Positions 54,749-64,000 of a stretch of DNA of 64,000 nt are shown here, piece by piece. The DNA is from Thereva unica (lineage: Eukaryota > Arthropoda > Insecta > Diptera > Therevidae). The translations under genes were made by a program, and so were the position numbers. Numbering within the stretch: the first letter of the stretch is position 1; each line of letters begins with the position of its first letter. The stretch covers positions 11,141,092 to 11,205,091 of the forward strand of contig OX465286.1 of the NCBI GenBank assembly GCA_949987705.1. The letters are read 5' to 3'. Below the pieces are notes generated by a model that was not told where the DNA came from, ran no database searches, and saw only the letters and a list, made by a program, of their open reading frames with translations.

Positions 54749-54932
54749 AAATTTATAGTGCTATAAGGTCTCAAACTGATGTATCCTTTTTACAGTCGAA
54801 ACTTAATGCACTACAAGACTGGTGCACCACTAACAATCTTCTTCTTAACACCAGTAAGTGCCACGTAATTACCTTCTCCAGGAAAAAAAAAACAAACAAA
54901 CAGCTGCAAAATTATTATCTCAATGGGGTGGA

Positions 54933-55250
54933 ATACACGGATCATAACGTCAAGACTAAAAAACCGGTTTCCAGGACAGAGGGGCAAAAGGAAGAGAGAA
55001 AGTTGTTGCAACTTTTTGAACAGAAATTTTTGGCGTGAAAACTAACACATGCACAAATGTTTCTTCTTATCTTCTTCTTCTTTGGGTCTGATATTGACAT
55101 ATCTCTTTGTTATTCGCGTTCGGGTTGTGCACACATAGATATTCCGTGTAGGGGATAATAAAGTTACTCTCGGTAAAATAAATACCCATGTACGCCGAGA
55201 GTATCATAAAAAACCGTTTTTTTTTTGTGTTGATATTACGATCCGTGTAT
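54933..55250. mobile_element. MITE inside the Jockey-like element, TIR ATACACGGATC
   Basis: Left ATACACGGATCATAACGTCA; right is the near inverse TTACGATCCGTGTAT. If the outer TA is the target duplication, the TIR starts CACGGATC, a Tc1/mariner-type habit. Confidence 0.75.
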
Positions 55251-55270
55251 GCCAGCCCAATGACAATGTC

Positions 55271-55690
55271 TTGGATCGTGTCGATCGCATGGTTGATTTA
55301 GGCATTGTCCTCGACAGCAAGTTTAACTTTAACTTACACTATGATAATATTATTAGTAGATCCAACAACCTGTTGGGCTTTATCAAGAGAAGAGCTAAAG
55401 AATTCGACAATGTTTGGGTTACTAAAGCCTTGTTTTGCTCATTGGTCCGTCCTATTCTTGAGTATGCGTGCCAGATCTGGGATCCTATATTTCAAATTAG
55501 TATTAATCGAATAGAATCTGTCCAAAAGAAGTTCCTTCTTTTCGCGGTTAGGAACGTCTATAATCCCTCGAATTTTCGCAACCATCCTCACTATAAGGAC
55601 AGGCTCAAAATCCTTGATCTCTTGCCTCTATCCCTTAGACGGAAATTGCTTATATCTTGTTTTACCTTGTTGTTTTACCTGATATCCTGA
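55271..55690 (+). pseudogene. Jockey-like ORF2 C-terminal region
   Basis: VDLGIVLDSKFNFNLHYDNI and GFIKRRAKEFDNVWVTKALF parallel the minus-strand copy at 24296-24997. The frame breaks near 55670 by a small duplication (TTGTTTTACC twice). Confidence 0.85.
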
Positions 55691-56060
55691 ACAATAACAT
55701 CAAGGTGCAGTTCATGTCGGACACAATCAAATTTAACGATACTCGACAAACAAGACATTCCAAACTGCTTAGAGAGTACCCCCGCATCGCGCACTGAATA
55801 TGCTAGAAACGAGCCCGTTAACAGGTGCTGCATTACCTTCAATTCCTATGCGTCCAGTTTCTCTCCCTCAATTAACAAAAGTTCCTATAAAAGAAAACTA
55901 ATTTCCCTGTTGTCCTCTTCTAACTAACACTATTATAGACCAAGATCTTAGTTTAATATTTAAATATTAAATACTTGCAATGTTCCTTATTAATGTTAAT
56001 ATGTATTTTTTTTTTATCTATAACTGTTTTTGTTAAGTGCCTTGTTTGGCCAACAAATAA

Positions 56061-57345
56061 ATTAATAAATAAAAAGTTTCCCCTTGCTTTCTTACGTTTA
56101 TCGGGTAAAATTTTCGGTCGGAGCCGTTAATCAAATACGATATCTGGACCTGATAGTCAGATCGGAGCAAAAAAGAAACTTACATACTTACATCTACACC
56201 CAACACTAATGAATCTTCCCGGTGAAAGTCCCTTCGCAATCGGATTAGCCGTTACAGAGATTAGCCTGGACAGACACACAAAAATTTAAAAAAAAAAAAA
56301 AAAAAAAAACTAGAAAGTTTTAATAACATGTACATAACCATATGGGATAAGAAAATGACAATTATTTTGAAGCCCGAGATTTCTTTTTCTATATTAATGC
56401 AGAAGATAAACTAAAATTCAATTTATGTGATGTGAAAGCGTTGACCAAAGGGTCAAGATCAAGATTTTTTTTTAAAAAAAAAAAAGGATCTTTTCCCTCT
56501 TAGGTTATTCTGGCACTCAAATATAACATAGATTTCAAGTGAAATATTATTAAATACAAATAAATTCGAAACTTACATTTATTACTTATCTGCTAATGAA
56601 TAAACACACACGCGAATAATCTATCATAATCGCAAAATAAACCCCCAAACACTTTAAATTCCACTACTAAAACAATCACCAATTATTCATGATTAATTAA
56701 TTTCACATAATTATAAAATTATACACGCTTTAAATATGATAAAATTTAATTTTTTCTCGCACAAAATTTTCACGTGCTACAATTTCAAAAATGGCACTTC
56801 CAACTGTCAAAGAAGAAAAAAAAAAACAGACGGCGGCGATCAGCCACCAGATTTTTTGGATAATTACACAGTTTTTTACTTTGGAATTTAGATGGCGTTA
56901 GTGATATTTGTTAATTTCAAAAATTTATTTTGTTGATTTTTATTGAATTAAACAATAAAACATGATTAAATTATGTTTTTCAGTAATTAAAAATATTATA
57001 GAATATACAAATAATAAGTATTTAATGCTAATATGCTTAATAACGATTATTTATTGATAAGGCCTAAAATGGCCTGAAAGCTGAGTTTTTATCGTTACGA
57101 TTCTTGTGCATTTTTTTGAGATATCGGGAATTGAGATTTTTCAATTTTTTTGGAATATCTTTAATTTAATTAGTGAATTTAACTTGTTTAAGTTTTATTT
57201 AAGTGATTTTATGTAATTTATGCAATTTGGTAGTATTTTTCTGTTTTGGGGATGTGTTTTTTTTTTAAATTGAATATAAACGGCCAAACAACAGGATTTC
57301 AAAATGGAATTGCTAAAAAAAAATACCTAATATATAATAATTAAT
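56061..57345. other. A/T-rich unassigned stretch
   Basis: A 22-base A-run at about 56288-56309 and AT-rich sequence. No coding, no inverted ends recognised. Confidence 0.45.
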
Positions 57346-57349
57346 TTTA

Positions 57350-57490
57350 ACCAATGATTCCTCGTTGGAAAGGCTCGCTCTCTTGAATCCAGATACTCTG
57401 AGATTTCCATAAAGTTCCAAAGAATTCAGGAGCTACGCCATTTTGTAGTGATTTTCCCGAAGAGGGACCGCAAAATACAAACCAGCAAAC
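57350..57490. repeat. Dispersed repeat, copy of the 9.4-9.7 kb family
   Basis: CCTCGTTGGAAAGGCTCGCT and GTTCCAAAGAATTCAGGAG parallel 9640-9715 and 50035-50115. Confidence 0.5.
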
Positions 57491-57599
57491 GGTACGGCAG
57501 CAGAATGAGTGCTGCCAGTCCGTAAGGGAATGACAAATGAAGTGGGGGTGAGTCTCTTAAGGGTCGTTGGATCCACACAGATTTATCCCAAACGTGGAG

Positions 57600-57860
57600 A
57601 TATAAGTTTCAAGGGAGCCTGAGGAAGTTACTTTCGACCTCACGCAGTACCTGAGTGGACATGGTGCGTATAGAAAATACCTTCGCCGTTGTGGGCATGA
57701 TGATGCACCGTTGTGCCCGGTATGCCCAGGGATGCAGGAAGATGCAAAGCACTTCTTCTTTAGCTGCTCGAGATTCGCAAATGAAAGGGTGATATTGAAA
57801 GAAAAGGCCGAGGCGCCACTAACACCAGAAAACATGTTAGGCCACATGAAAGTAGCATGA
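57600..57860 (+). pseudogene. LINE C-terminal zinc-knuckle fragment (R1/LOA type)
   Basis: Reads DLTQYLSGHGAYRKYLRRCG, then a CCHC-like CPVCPGMQEDAKHFFFSC and SRFANERVIL. This is the usual end of R1/LOA-type ORF2 proteins. Upstream RT is not attached. Confidence 0.75.
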
Positions 57861-58247
57861 CCAGAAAAAACGTGTGGCTCGACCCATGACCCTGCTATAC
57901 CCTTCATATTTAAGGTCTATTGAGGTTTGAGGACCTGATGTGAAGAATAAAATGTATACAGGGATATTCCTAGGAAACCACCTGCGGATACCCTATTGTT
58001 GACCAGCGCCAAAGCCAGCGAGATGGCTTATTAGGACTATTCCGGTGAATTGAGTGGGGGAAAAAATAGGAAAGGAAAAATGTGTGGAGAAGAAGAAAAA
58101 AAAATGCCAGACTGTTACAATGGGGACTTTAGTTGGGACAGTTTGAGGTGTTTTTTTTTTGAAGAATTCATGCAGCACGTCATCCATCCACTTGTTTCTT
58201 GATCATCCTACGCTTCTTTTTCCTGATGATCTACCATTGAACATCCT

Positions 58248-58350
58248 GGCTAGTATTCTTTCTTCAGAAGTTCGTCTATCCTTCAAACTAATCTTACTAC
58301 TAGACAGTGCATCATGACCTGAACGACATGACGAACTGGTGGTTTGCATT
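58248..58350 (+). mobile_element. LINE 3'-end fragment, fifth copy
   Basis: CTTCAAACTAATCTTACTAC and GACCTGAACGACATGACG match the 3' UTR at 11740-11785. Confidence 0.5.
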
Positions 58351-58480
58351 CTGCTGCTCCTGAAATACTGGCCAGCTTGCGGTGGGATTGAATTCACAGA
58401 CTCCCGCTGAGGTCCTTAACAATTTCCCATCCTAAAAAGGGCCACTCTAGAAATTTCTCAAAACCGCAAAAATGCAATCG
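58345..58480. repeat. Dispersed repeat block, second copy of 9440-9600
   Basis: GAAATACTGGCCAGC, GGTGGGATTGAATTCACAGA and AAAGGGCCACTC are shared in order with 9455-9550. Confidence 0.6.
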
Positions 58481-59120
58481 GAAGTACCCTTCGTTGCAGA
58501 AGCATGTTGGAATCCACTTACGCAACTTGAGGCAGTTTTTCTTGAATAGTGTGCAGAGCTCTTCACGAAGTGCCAGTACCGTGGTCTCATCCTACGTTCC
58601 GAAAAGAGCGTTATTTACGTAGAAATTGTCTTTAACTGTCCTGGGAGCTGCAGGGTTCTACTTAGAGTAATCATTTGCCAGCTGTTGAAGAGTCTTGCAT
58701 GCAAGATAGGGGGCACAGGAGGTGCCATAAGTTATCGTCAGCAAGCGATAACATTTAAGAGGAAGTGAAGCTGAAGGACGCCAGAGGATTCACTGCAAGT
58801 AGGTATAGTCTTGGTCGATAGATATTTGCAGATACATTTTCTCAATGTCCCCCGTAAGAACATGAGGGTATAGTCCCCATTTCATGATGACAGCAGCAAC
58901 ATTATTTTGAAGTTTAGGACCTACATGAAGAACATCATTTAGGGATAAGGGAGACGACGTTTTTTGCTATGCGATGAACACCACGTGTAGTTTTGTGGTG
59001 GTCTTGCTGGGCTTCAGTACAGAATGGTGCGGAAGATAATATGCAGCGTCTTGAGTGGTTTCGTCTGCGACTTCTTCCATATGGCCAAAGTCTTGGTATT
59101 TTTCCATAAACTTCGATTAT
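58480..59120 (-). pseudogene. BEL/Pao reverse transcriptase remnant
   Basis: The minus strand reads YYLPHHSVLKPSKTTTKLHV, SLNDVLHVGPKLQNNV, LTGDIEKMYLQISI and YRLLTITYGTSCAPYLACKT, the hallmark order of BEL/Pao RT before its catalytic motif. Stops are frequent. It continues the protease piece at 59410-59770 in the same orientation. Confidence 0.8.
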
Positions 59121-59188
59121 AAATCATGAACTTACGTATTGTGTTCAAACTTACGTTCCATCTGGAGTAACGCCGATATGGAAGCCTC

Positions 59189-59398
59189 TCTCGAAGATCC
59201 TATGGAGCTACTCCTACTCCGCCGTCGCCTGGTCCCAAGCCCAGGGTGTGAAAGTACGAGGGTGGTCGACCTGCCGAATTGACCAGAATCGGAAAACCGA
59301 AGGAACTAGGCAAGAAACCGCATTTTTCAAAGCGGCACCGCGGTTGCGGGGACGTCCCGCTCGGACCGCCAGCTAACGGATCAAAGAAGAAGAAGAAG
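59189..59398 (+). mobile_element. RTE-like LINE 3' end (second family), inserted in the BEL/Pao remnant
   Basis: CGCCGTCGCCTGGTCCCAAG through CCGCCAGCTAACGGATCAAA and an AAGAAGAAG tail. Same 3' end as 62855-63068 and as the minus-strand copy ending near 36940. It lies between BEL/Pao protease and RT. Confidence 0.75.
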
Positions 59399-59409
59399 GG
59401 AGCTAGCAG

Positions 59410-59770
59410 GCAATTTCATAGGGATACGAGAAGTATGTTTATTTCTGTTGTGGAAGCATGCAAGCTTAATGCGGGTTGCACTTTCGGCTTAGTGTGGGCT
59501 ATCCGTCCTGATAGAATCCATCCTAATGTTGTACACAGCGCTGTTGGCAGGTGGGCCTCGACGTAGTTCATCCAGTAGGACGTTGGTATAGACTTCAACT
59601 CCTAAGATAAGGTCGATTGTTGATGGCTTATCAAAGGATCAGCTAATGGTACGCAGAGTATGTGTGGCCAATCTTGGACGGAGATTGGATGAGATGGATG
59701 CAGCTAAGTCAGCTTAGGAAGTACTAAAGTCTGGACAGAGTATCGATGAGCAGGATTTTGTAGCGATATC
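59410..59770 (-). pseudogene. BEL/Pao protease-region remnant
   Basis: The minus strand reads STIDLILGVEVYTNVLLDEL and, after a frame change, TALCTTLGWILSGRI, resembling the segment at the end of the BEL/Pao aspartic protease. It contains stops and a frameshift. Confidence 0.6.
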
Positions 59771-59816
59771 ACTTCATGTTCGACGAATGAATGGGCCACA
59801 TCATCATCATCATTGC

Positions 59817-59968
59817 GCTCCTTTAATCCCTCATGGGACATAGGACGGAAAAAGTTGCCCTCCAGCGGACTCTGTTTTGCGCGACAGATCTCAGCTCCGA
59901 CTAGGATCTCCCAGTTGTTGCGGCTTCTGCTAGTAGGGTTCTCGTCCACATTGTTCTAGGTCTTCTAT
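59817..59968 (-). mobile_element. RTE 3' end, 5'-truncated
   Basis: Matches 16030-16180 of the full RTE. The minus-strand tail is GCGCAATGATGATGATGATG, a cleaner ATG-repeat tail than in the full-length copy. Confidence 0.85.
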
Positions 59969-59969
59969 A

Positions 59970-60290
59970 AGGCTATAAGGTCTCAAACTGATGTATCCTT
60001 TTTACAGTTCAAGTTCCTTCTTTTCGCGCTCTATAATCCTACGGATTTTCACAACCTTTCTTCGCAACAAAGACAGGCTAAAAATTCTTGATCTCTTGCC
60101 TCTATCCCTTAGACGGAAATTGCTCATATCTTGTTTTACCCTGGATGTCCTGAACAATAACCTCAAGGTGCAGTTCCTATCGGACACCATAAAATTTAAC
60201 GATACTCGACAAACAAGGTATTCCAAACTACTTAAAGAGTACCCCCGCATCGCACTGAATATGTTGAAGTGTCTCAATATGCCGCTGTCT
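59970..60290 (+). pseudogene. Jockey-like fragment with internal deletion
   Basis: Starts with TATAAGGTCTCAAACTGATG (as at 54763), jumps to AAGTTCCTTCTTTTCGCG (as at 55530), and continues DRLKILDLLPLSLRRKLLIS through DVLNNNLKVQFL. The frame is open for 101 codons. Confidence 0.8.
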
Positions 60291-61300
60291 GGCTAAAGCA
60301 GCAAAATTAAGATTAGAAATGAAAAAGTAGCGGCAGCATATGACCACCATGTTGTCATGTGACCACCATTAGCCAATAGGTATAGTTCCACTGGGGTACC
60401 GAAGTCTACTTTAAGGCATGACGCAGCCTTCTTTTGAAGCTTAGGAGCCCTTCCTGTCCGTATCTCATGTCATATCTTTTTTATAATTGTATGTAATTGG
60501 GAGGAAGCGTTGCATTTTCTTCTCGATAGCTTCTTGAGAAGGTCAATGGTAGCTATTTTGTAGGAGCTTCTTCGAAAGCATTTAAAGAGTACACTGTACG
60601 CCAAAAATATGTGTTTCCTGCATTGAGGCTCAAACAGAACCAATCCGTTCGTTTTTTGTTTGTTTTTCTTTGACGTTCCGTCCGCTTCATTGTGGCGGCT
60701 ACCGCTCCATTCGTCTCATGGAAAGTCTTTTTAATTTCATACATTAACTTCTCAGAGAAAACTTCCCTTACTATTTATAAAGCATTAATCAATTTAAAAC
60801 TGAAGCAAATTTTCACGCAAGAATGTGCGACTAAAAACTTCGTCATATGGGCATGCTTGAAAAATTTGTCTGTTGAACAGAAAACTAAAATCTTCGTTAT
60901 CCCTTCCAAAGGGTACGATGTGGAAGCAATTCTTTGCTGCTTATCAAGAATAGCTTCAATATTTTCCCGCTGGGTTTGAAGAACAATTTGTCTGTTAAAC
61001 AGAAAACTAAAATCTTCCTAAGACCTTCTAAAGGATACGATGTGGAAGCTTATCGAGAATGGCTTCAATATTTTCCCGCTGGGGTTTGCTGCCGCTGCTT
61101 CTGCTGCTGCTGCTGGTTATGAATGGGCCTTTCTCATATTTCCTCAAAACGACGTCATGCGGAGCTTTCAGTAAACTTTCAGTAAAGCTTTTGCGTCTTG
61201 GATGTATACGTCGTCGTCTATAATGGTGCTAAAAGTCCACAAATGTCCGCAAGGAAATGGATTAAAAAATTTAACAAAATTGTGGGGAGGGGTGGAATTA
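60291..61300. other. Unassigned, with a 120-bp duplication at 60862-61092
   Basis: AATTTGTCTGTTRAACAGAA, CTAAAATCTTC and TTCAATATTTTCCCGCTGGG occur twice (60862-60978 and 60983-61085), the second copy shorter by a small internal deletion. No gene identified. Confidence 0.5.
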
Positions 61301-62330
61301 AGAAAAGAAAAATTCAATTTTGTTTCAATTTGGTTTTTTTTTTATCCATCTTTAATAATCAGTTCTAGGAAAGATGTACCATACACACCATATCCTTGTA
61401 TACAAATGCTGACATACAGAGTCATTAAAATCAGTTATCAGTATTATTTTTTTTTTCGTTTCACATATTTTTTTTTTTTGGTTTTTTTTTTAATATTTTC
61501 TTTTTCTCTTAAATATTTCCTAAATGCTACTAGACCTCTTCCTTTTCTTCAATAAATAAATCATTCACCACCACTAGTAATTTTTTTTTGTTGTTGTTGT
61601 TTTGTTTGGGAAAATTGTGTGAATTTTAATTTTCTTTTTACTGCTTTTGATGGAAAATTGTGTTTTTTTGGCGGGGGGGGGGGGTTGTTTTTGAGTAATT
61701 TTTAATAACATTCATTTTTTTTAATGTTTTTATTTTGTTTTTTGTTTCATAAACAAATATTTTTTGGTGATAAGATTGATTTTTTTTGGTTTTGAGAATA
61801 TTCACTAAATTACCTTTTTTACTCTTTTTTTATTTTTAGTTTTTAATTTTTAATTTTTTGTAATTTTCTTATTTTTTGAAGTCAGAGTTATATTTTTGCA
61901 TTCGATTTTTTTCCCCTAGATATTTTTTACTGATATTGTGTGAGTTTTCTTTTAAAGTGATTTTATCGCTATTTTTAAAAAGTGTTTTTTGATTTATTTA
62001 ATTTTTTATAAGGTTTCTTTTTTTTATATTTTAATAATTACTATTTTTTTTTTGGATTTCTTTTTTACCCTTAAATATTTCATGTTTTTGATACGGCTGA
62101 GAAGTATATATATATAATTTTTTTTACAAAGACAAATTGTCATGAAAAATATGTGTTTTTTCTTGAGGGATTTGTTAGTTGCATTTTTTTTCTTTTTAAA
62201 TTATTTTTACAGTGATATACAAGAACTAATTAATATTTCCTATTATTATTATTATTTCATTTATTTCTTTGTTGTTGTTGTTGTTGTTGCAAGTAATTAT
62301 TGGTTATTTCCGCCTAAAATCCTAGTCCGC
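61300..62330 (-). other. T-rich block, no gene
   Basis: The plus strand is dominated by T-runs, a G-run at 61671-61683 and a GTT microsatellite at 62271-62289. This is the mirror composition of the A-rich blocks at 5-45 kb. Confidence 0.55.
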
Positions 62331-62854
62331 TTCTAGCCTGCAACAGGCACGCATGCACAGCGTCAAATTGACGGTGTATGGTACCCCCAAACGAGGCACG
62401 GCTAAAACGAGCCAAACGAGGAGCTTTACAAAAATTATACAGAACAAAGAAAGCAGGTAATTAATTTGGTGGTCGTAAAGAGTGCCATTAGCATATTCTA
62501 GTCCGATTGCATAGGTCAAGCATAGTATTGTACGTGGTTAGTACATAGTTGGGGGACCAATTGGAAAAAATATATTTGGAATCGTCGTCAATTACGCGGA
62601 TACATTCAAATTTCAGATTCAGATTTTCATGCCCGTAGGCTGATCTTGTAGGTCTGTAAGATCGGGGGAGCAAATGGTTTGCGGAAGGGCCAAAGACCCT
62701 ACTAGACCGGACCCGGCAAAGGCAGGCTACCGAGAACGCCGACTGGCTACCCGAATCCTTCGCCGTTTGGCTACCGATCCGATTGGGGAGGACCAAGACC
62801 TCTAAAAAAGTTGCAAGTTCAGCAGTCATGAGCTCTTGAAGCTAATGGAGCCAT
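62331..62854. other. Unassigned
   Basis: Moderate GC, no frame or inverted ends I recognise. It lies directly before the LINE 3' end and could be its decayed coding part. Confidence 0.3.
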
Positions 62855-63068
62855 ACAGAGCTAAGTTAACTCCGCCGTCGTCGCCTGGTCCCAAGCCCAG
62901 GCTGTGAAAGGAGGATGGTGGTCAACCTACCGAATTGACCAGAATCGGGAAACCGAAGAAACTAGGCAAGAAACCGAATTTTTCAAAGCGCCACCGACAG
63001 CAGCGTATCCGTTGTGGGGACGTCACGCTCGGACCGCCAGCTAACAGATCAAAGAAGAAAGAAGAAGA
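62855..63068 (+). mobile_element. RTE-like LINE 3' end (second family), further copy
   Basis: Nearly the same as 59189-59398 (CGTCGCCTGGTCCCAAGCCC, GACCGCCAGCTAACAGATCA, tail AAGAAAGAAGAAG shown in part), and it retains the ACAGCAGCGTATCCGTTG block deleted there. Confidence 0.75.
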
Positions 63069-63444
63069 CAGAACTGAGTTATTTAGCTCTAATGGCCAAC
63101 TAAACCCCCGAAATTTAGTTGGTACACAAGGTTGCGGCGTGCCAATGTCCTAATTGTGCCTTCGGTAGCATTAAAGGCAGTCATATACCTACATACCTAC
63201 CTAACAGAAAAGAAGCAGCGCGCTAAAAACTAGCAGTGGCAAGTAAGTTAAAAACCTGGGAGATCTAAGCGATCATCGAAGTACATCGAAAGAATTTAAA
63301 GATGCGTACTATCTAAATCATAGAGCAGACGCCGAGTTTTATGCAGCTTCGGTTGCTACCACTTAAAGCTCTCCATCGAGGATCGTCAAAATGGATCCGA
63401 AATTGAAGAAGAAGCAGCTGGGGCTGAGATTTACGAGCCCAGAT

Positions 63445-63665
63445 GCTAACTAGCAGAGTCGACGACAGAGTTGACGACAGAGTCGACCGAGTTGACGACA
63501 GAGTCAACCGAGTTGACGACAGAGTCAACCGAGTTGACGACAGAGTCAACCGAGTTGACGAAAGAGTCAGCCAACTCTCTCTCTCTCTCTGACTCTTTCG
63601 TCAACTCGGTCGACTCTATCGTCAACTCGGTCGACTCTGTCGTCAACTCTGCCGTCGACTCTGCG
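63445..63665. repeat. Foldback minisatellite GAGTTGACGACAGAGTCAAC
   Basis: A left arm of 21-bp units (GAGTTGACGACAGAGTCRAC plus C) is followed by a CT-repeat spacer (63573-63590) and a right arm of inverse units (GACTCTRTCGTCAACTCGGT). The arms are roughly 100 bp. Both strands give Ser/Thr/Glu/Val repeat frames, which are artefacts. Confidence 0.9.
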
Positions 63666-63679
63666 TCCGATAAGACACT

Positions 63680-64000
63680 TCCTACCAAAAATCACTTGCA
63701 TAATATGTTTTGTTTGTTTTCTGTTTTTTTTTTCTCAACATTATATTACTAGCTTATTTATTTTATTTTTTTTTAATGTTATTTTTAGTTTTTTTCATTT
63801 ATTATATATTTTCATGGAATCTCGGAGCTCAAAACTAAAAAGTTGATCACACTCTCATTTTTAAAATGTTTTTTTTTCATACACGCAAGCACCAAATGAT
63901 TTTTTTTATCATAAATATAAATATTTTTTTTTCTTGGTTTTAAAACAAATTAAATTTGTTTTTTTTTTTGTTTTCTTCTCTCTATGTTTTTTTTTTGTTT
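63680..64000 (-). other. T-rich right edge, no gene
   Basis: T-runs continue to the end of the window; nothing else is seen. Confidence 0.5.

Larger units (their letters stand above)
52690..56060 (+). mobile_element. Jockey-like LINE, near full length but degenerate
   Basis: Endonuclease, RT fingers, palm and C-terminal region lie in order over 3.3 kb, interrupted by frameshifts and a MITE (54933-55250). The 3' end runs to an AATAAATTAATAAATAAAAAG tail. Same family as 24296-25622 and 59970-60290. Confidence 0.88.

Noticed and set aside
63446..63752. Ser/Thr/Glu-repeat frames on both strands
   Set aside because: Consequences of the palindromic 21-bp repeat.

Overview
The window reads as an AT-rich, transposon-loaded insect genome segment, most likely from a fly (Diptera). 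The one host gene I can support is a plus-strand onecut orthologue, a CUT-homeodomain transcription factor. Its coding exons lie at 5899-7708, 19636-19659 (a 24-nt microexon), 19763-19869 and 19946-20227. All three introns have GT..AG ends. The joined frame runs from the Ser/Thr/Pro-rich box through the CUT domain to the Onecut-type homeodomain (Phe48, Met50). After a TGA followed by C, the same frame stays open for a further 272 codons (20228-21046). That makes translational readthrough the most interesting hypothesis in the window.

Upstream of the gene (1771-4711) is a nonautonomous element with about 38-bp inverted ends. It looks Helentron/DINE-like and carries a 1.55-kb octanucleotide satellite. 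Intron 1 (11.9 kb) holds a 144-bp tandem repeat with hairpins, several MITEs, LINE 3' fragments, a 17-bp minisatellite, and a hAT transposon (8-bp target duplication). That hAT was itself hit by an RTE-type non-LTR retrotransposon (9-bp target duplication) with an apparently intact 991-residue endonuclease/reverse transcriptase.

Downstream of the gene no other host gene is visible. From 21 to 45 kb, A-rich unique-looking blocks alternate with inserted transposons. They include a 420-bp internally deleted RTE, Jockey-like LINE fragments, PIF/Harbinger-like and other MITEs nested in one another, Tc1-like elements whose inverted ends are arrays of 21-bp iterons, and hAT-like elements with 8-bp target duplications. 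From 45 to 64 kb the content is almost purely mobile-element debris: a degenerate Jockey element, a BEL/Pao remnant, R1/LOA-type LINE fragments, minisatellites and foldback repeats. T-rich blocks lie near 61-62 kb and at the right edge.

Most open frames in the window are by-products of simple repeats, satellites or homopolymer-rich DNA and are not annotated as genes. Transposon boundaries are given where inverted ends or target duplications can be read directly. Family names rest on protein motifs or target-site habits recalled from general knowledge, not on database searches.
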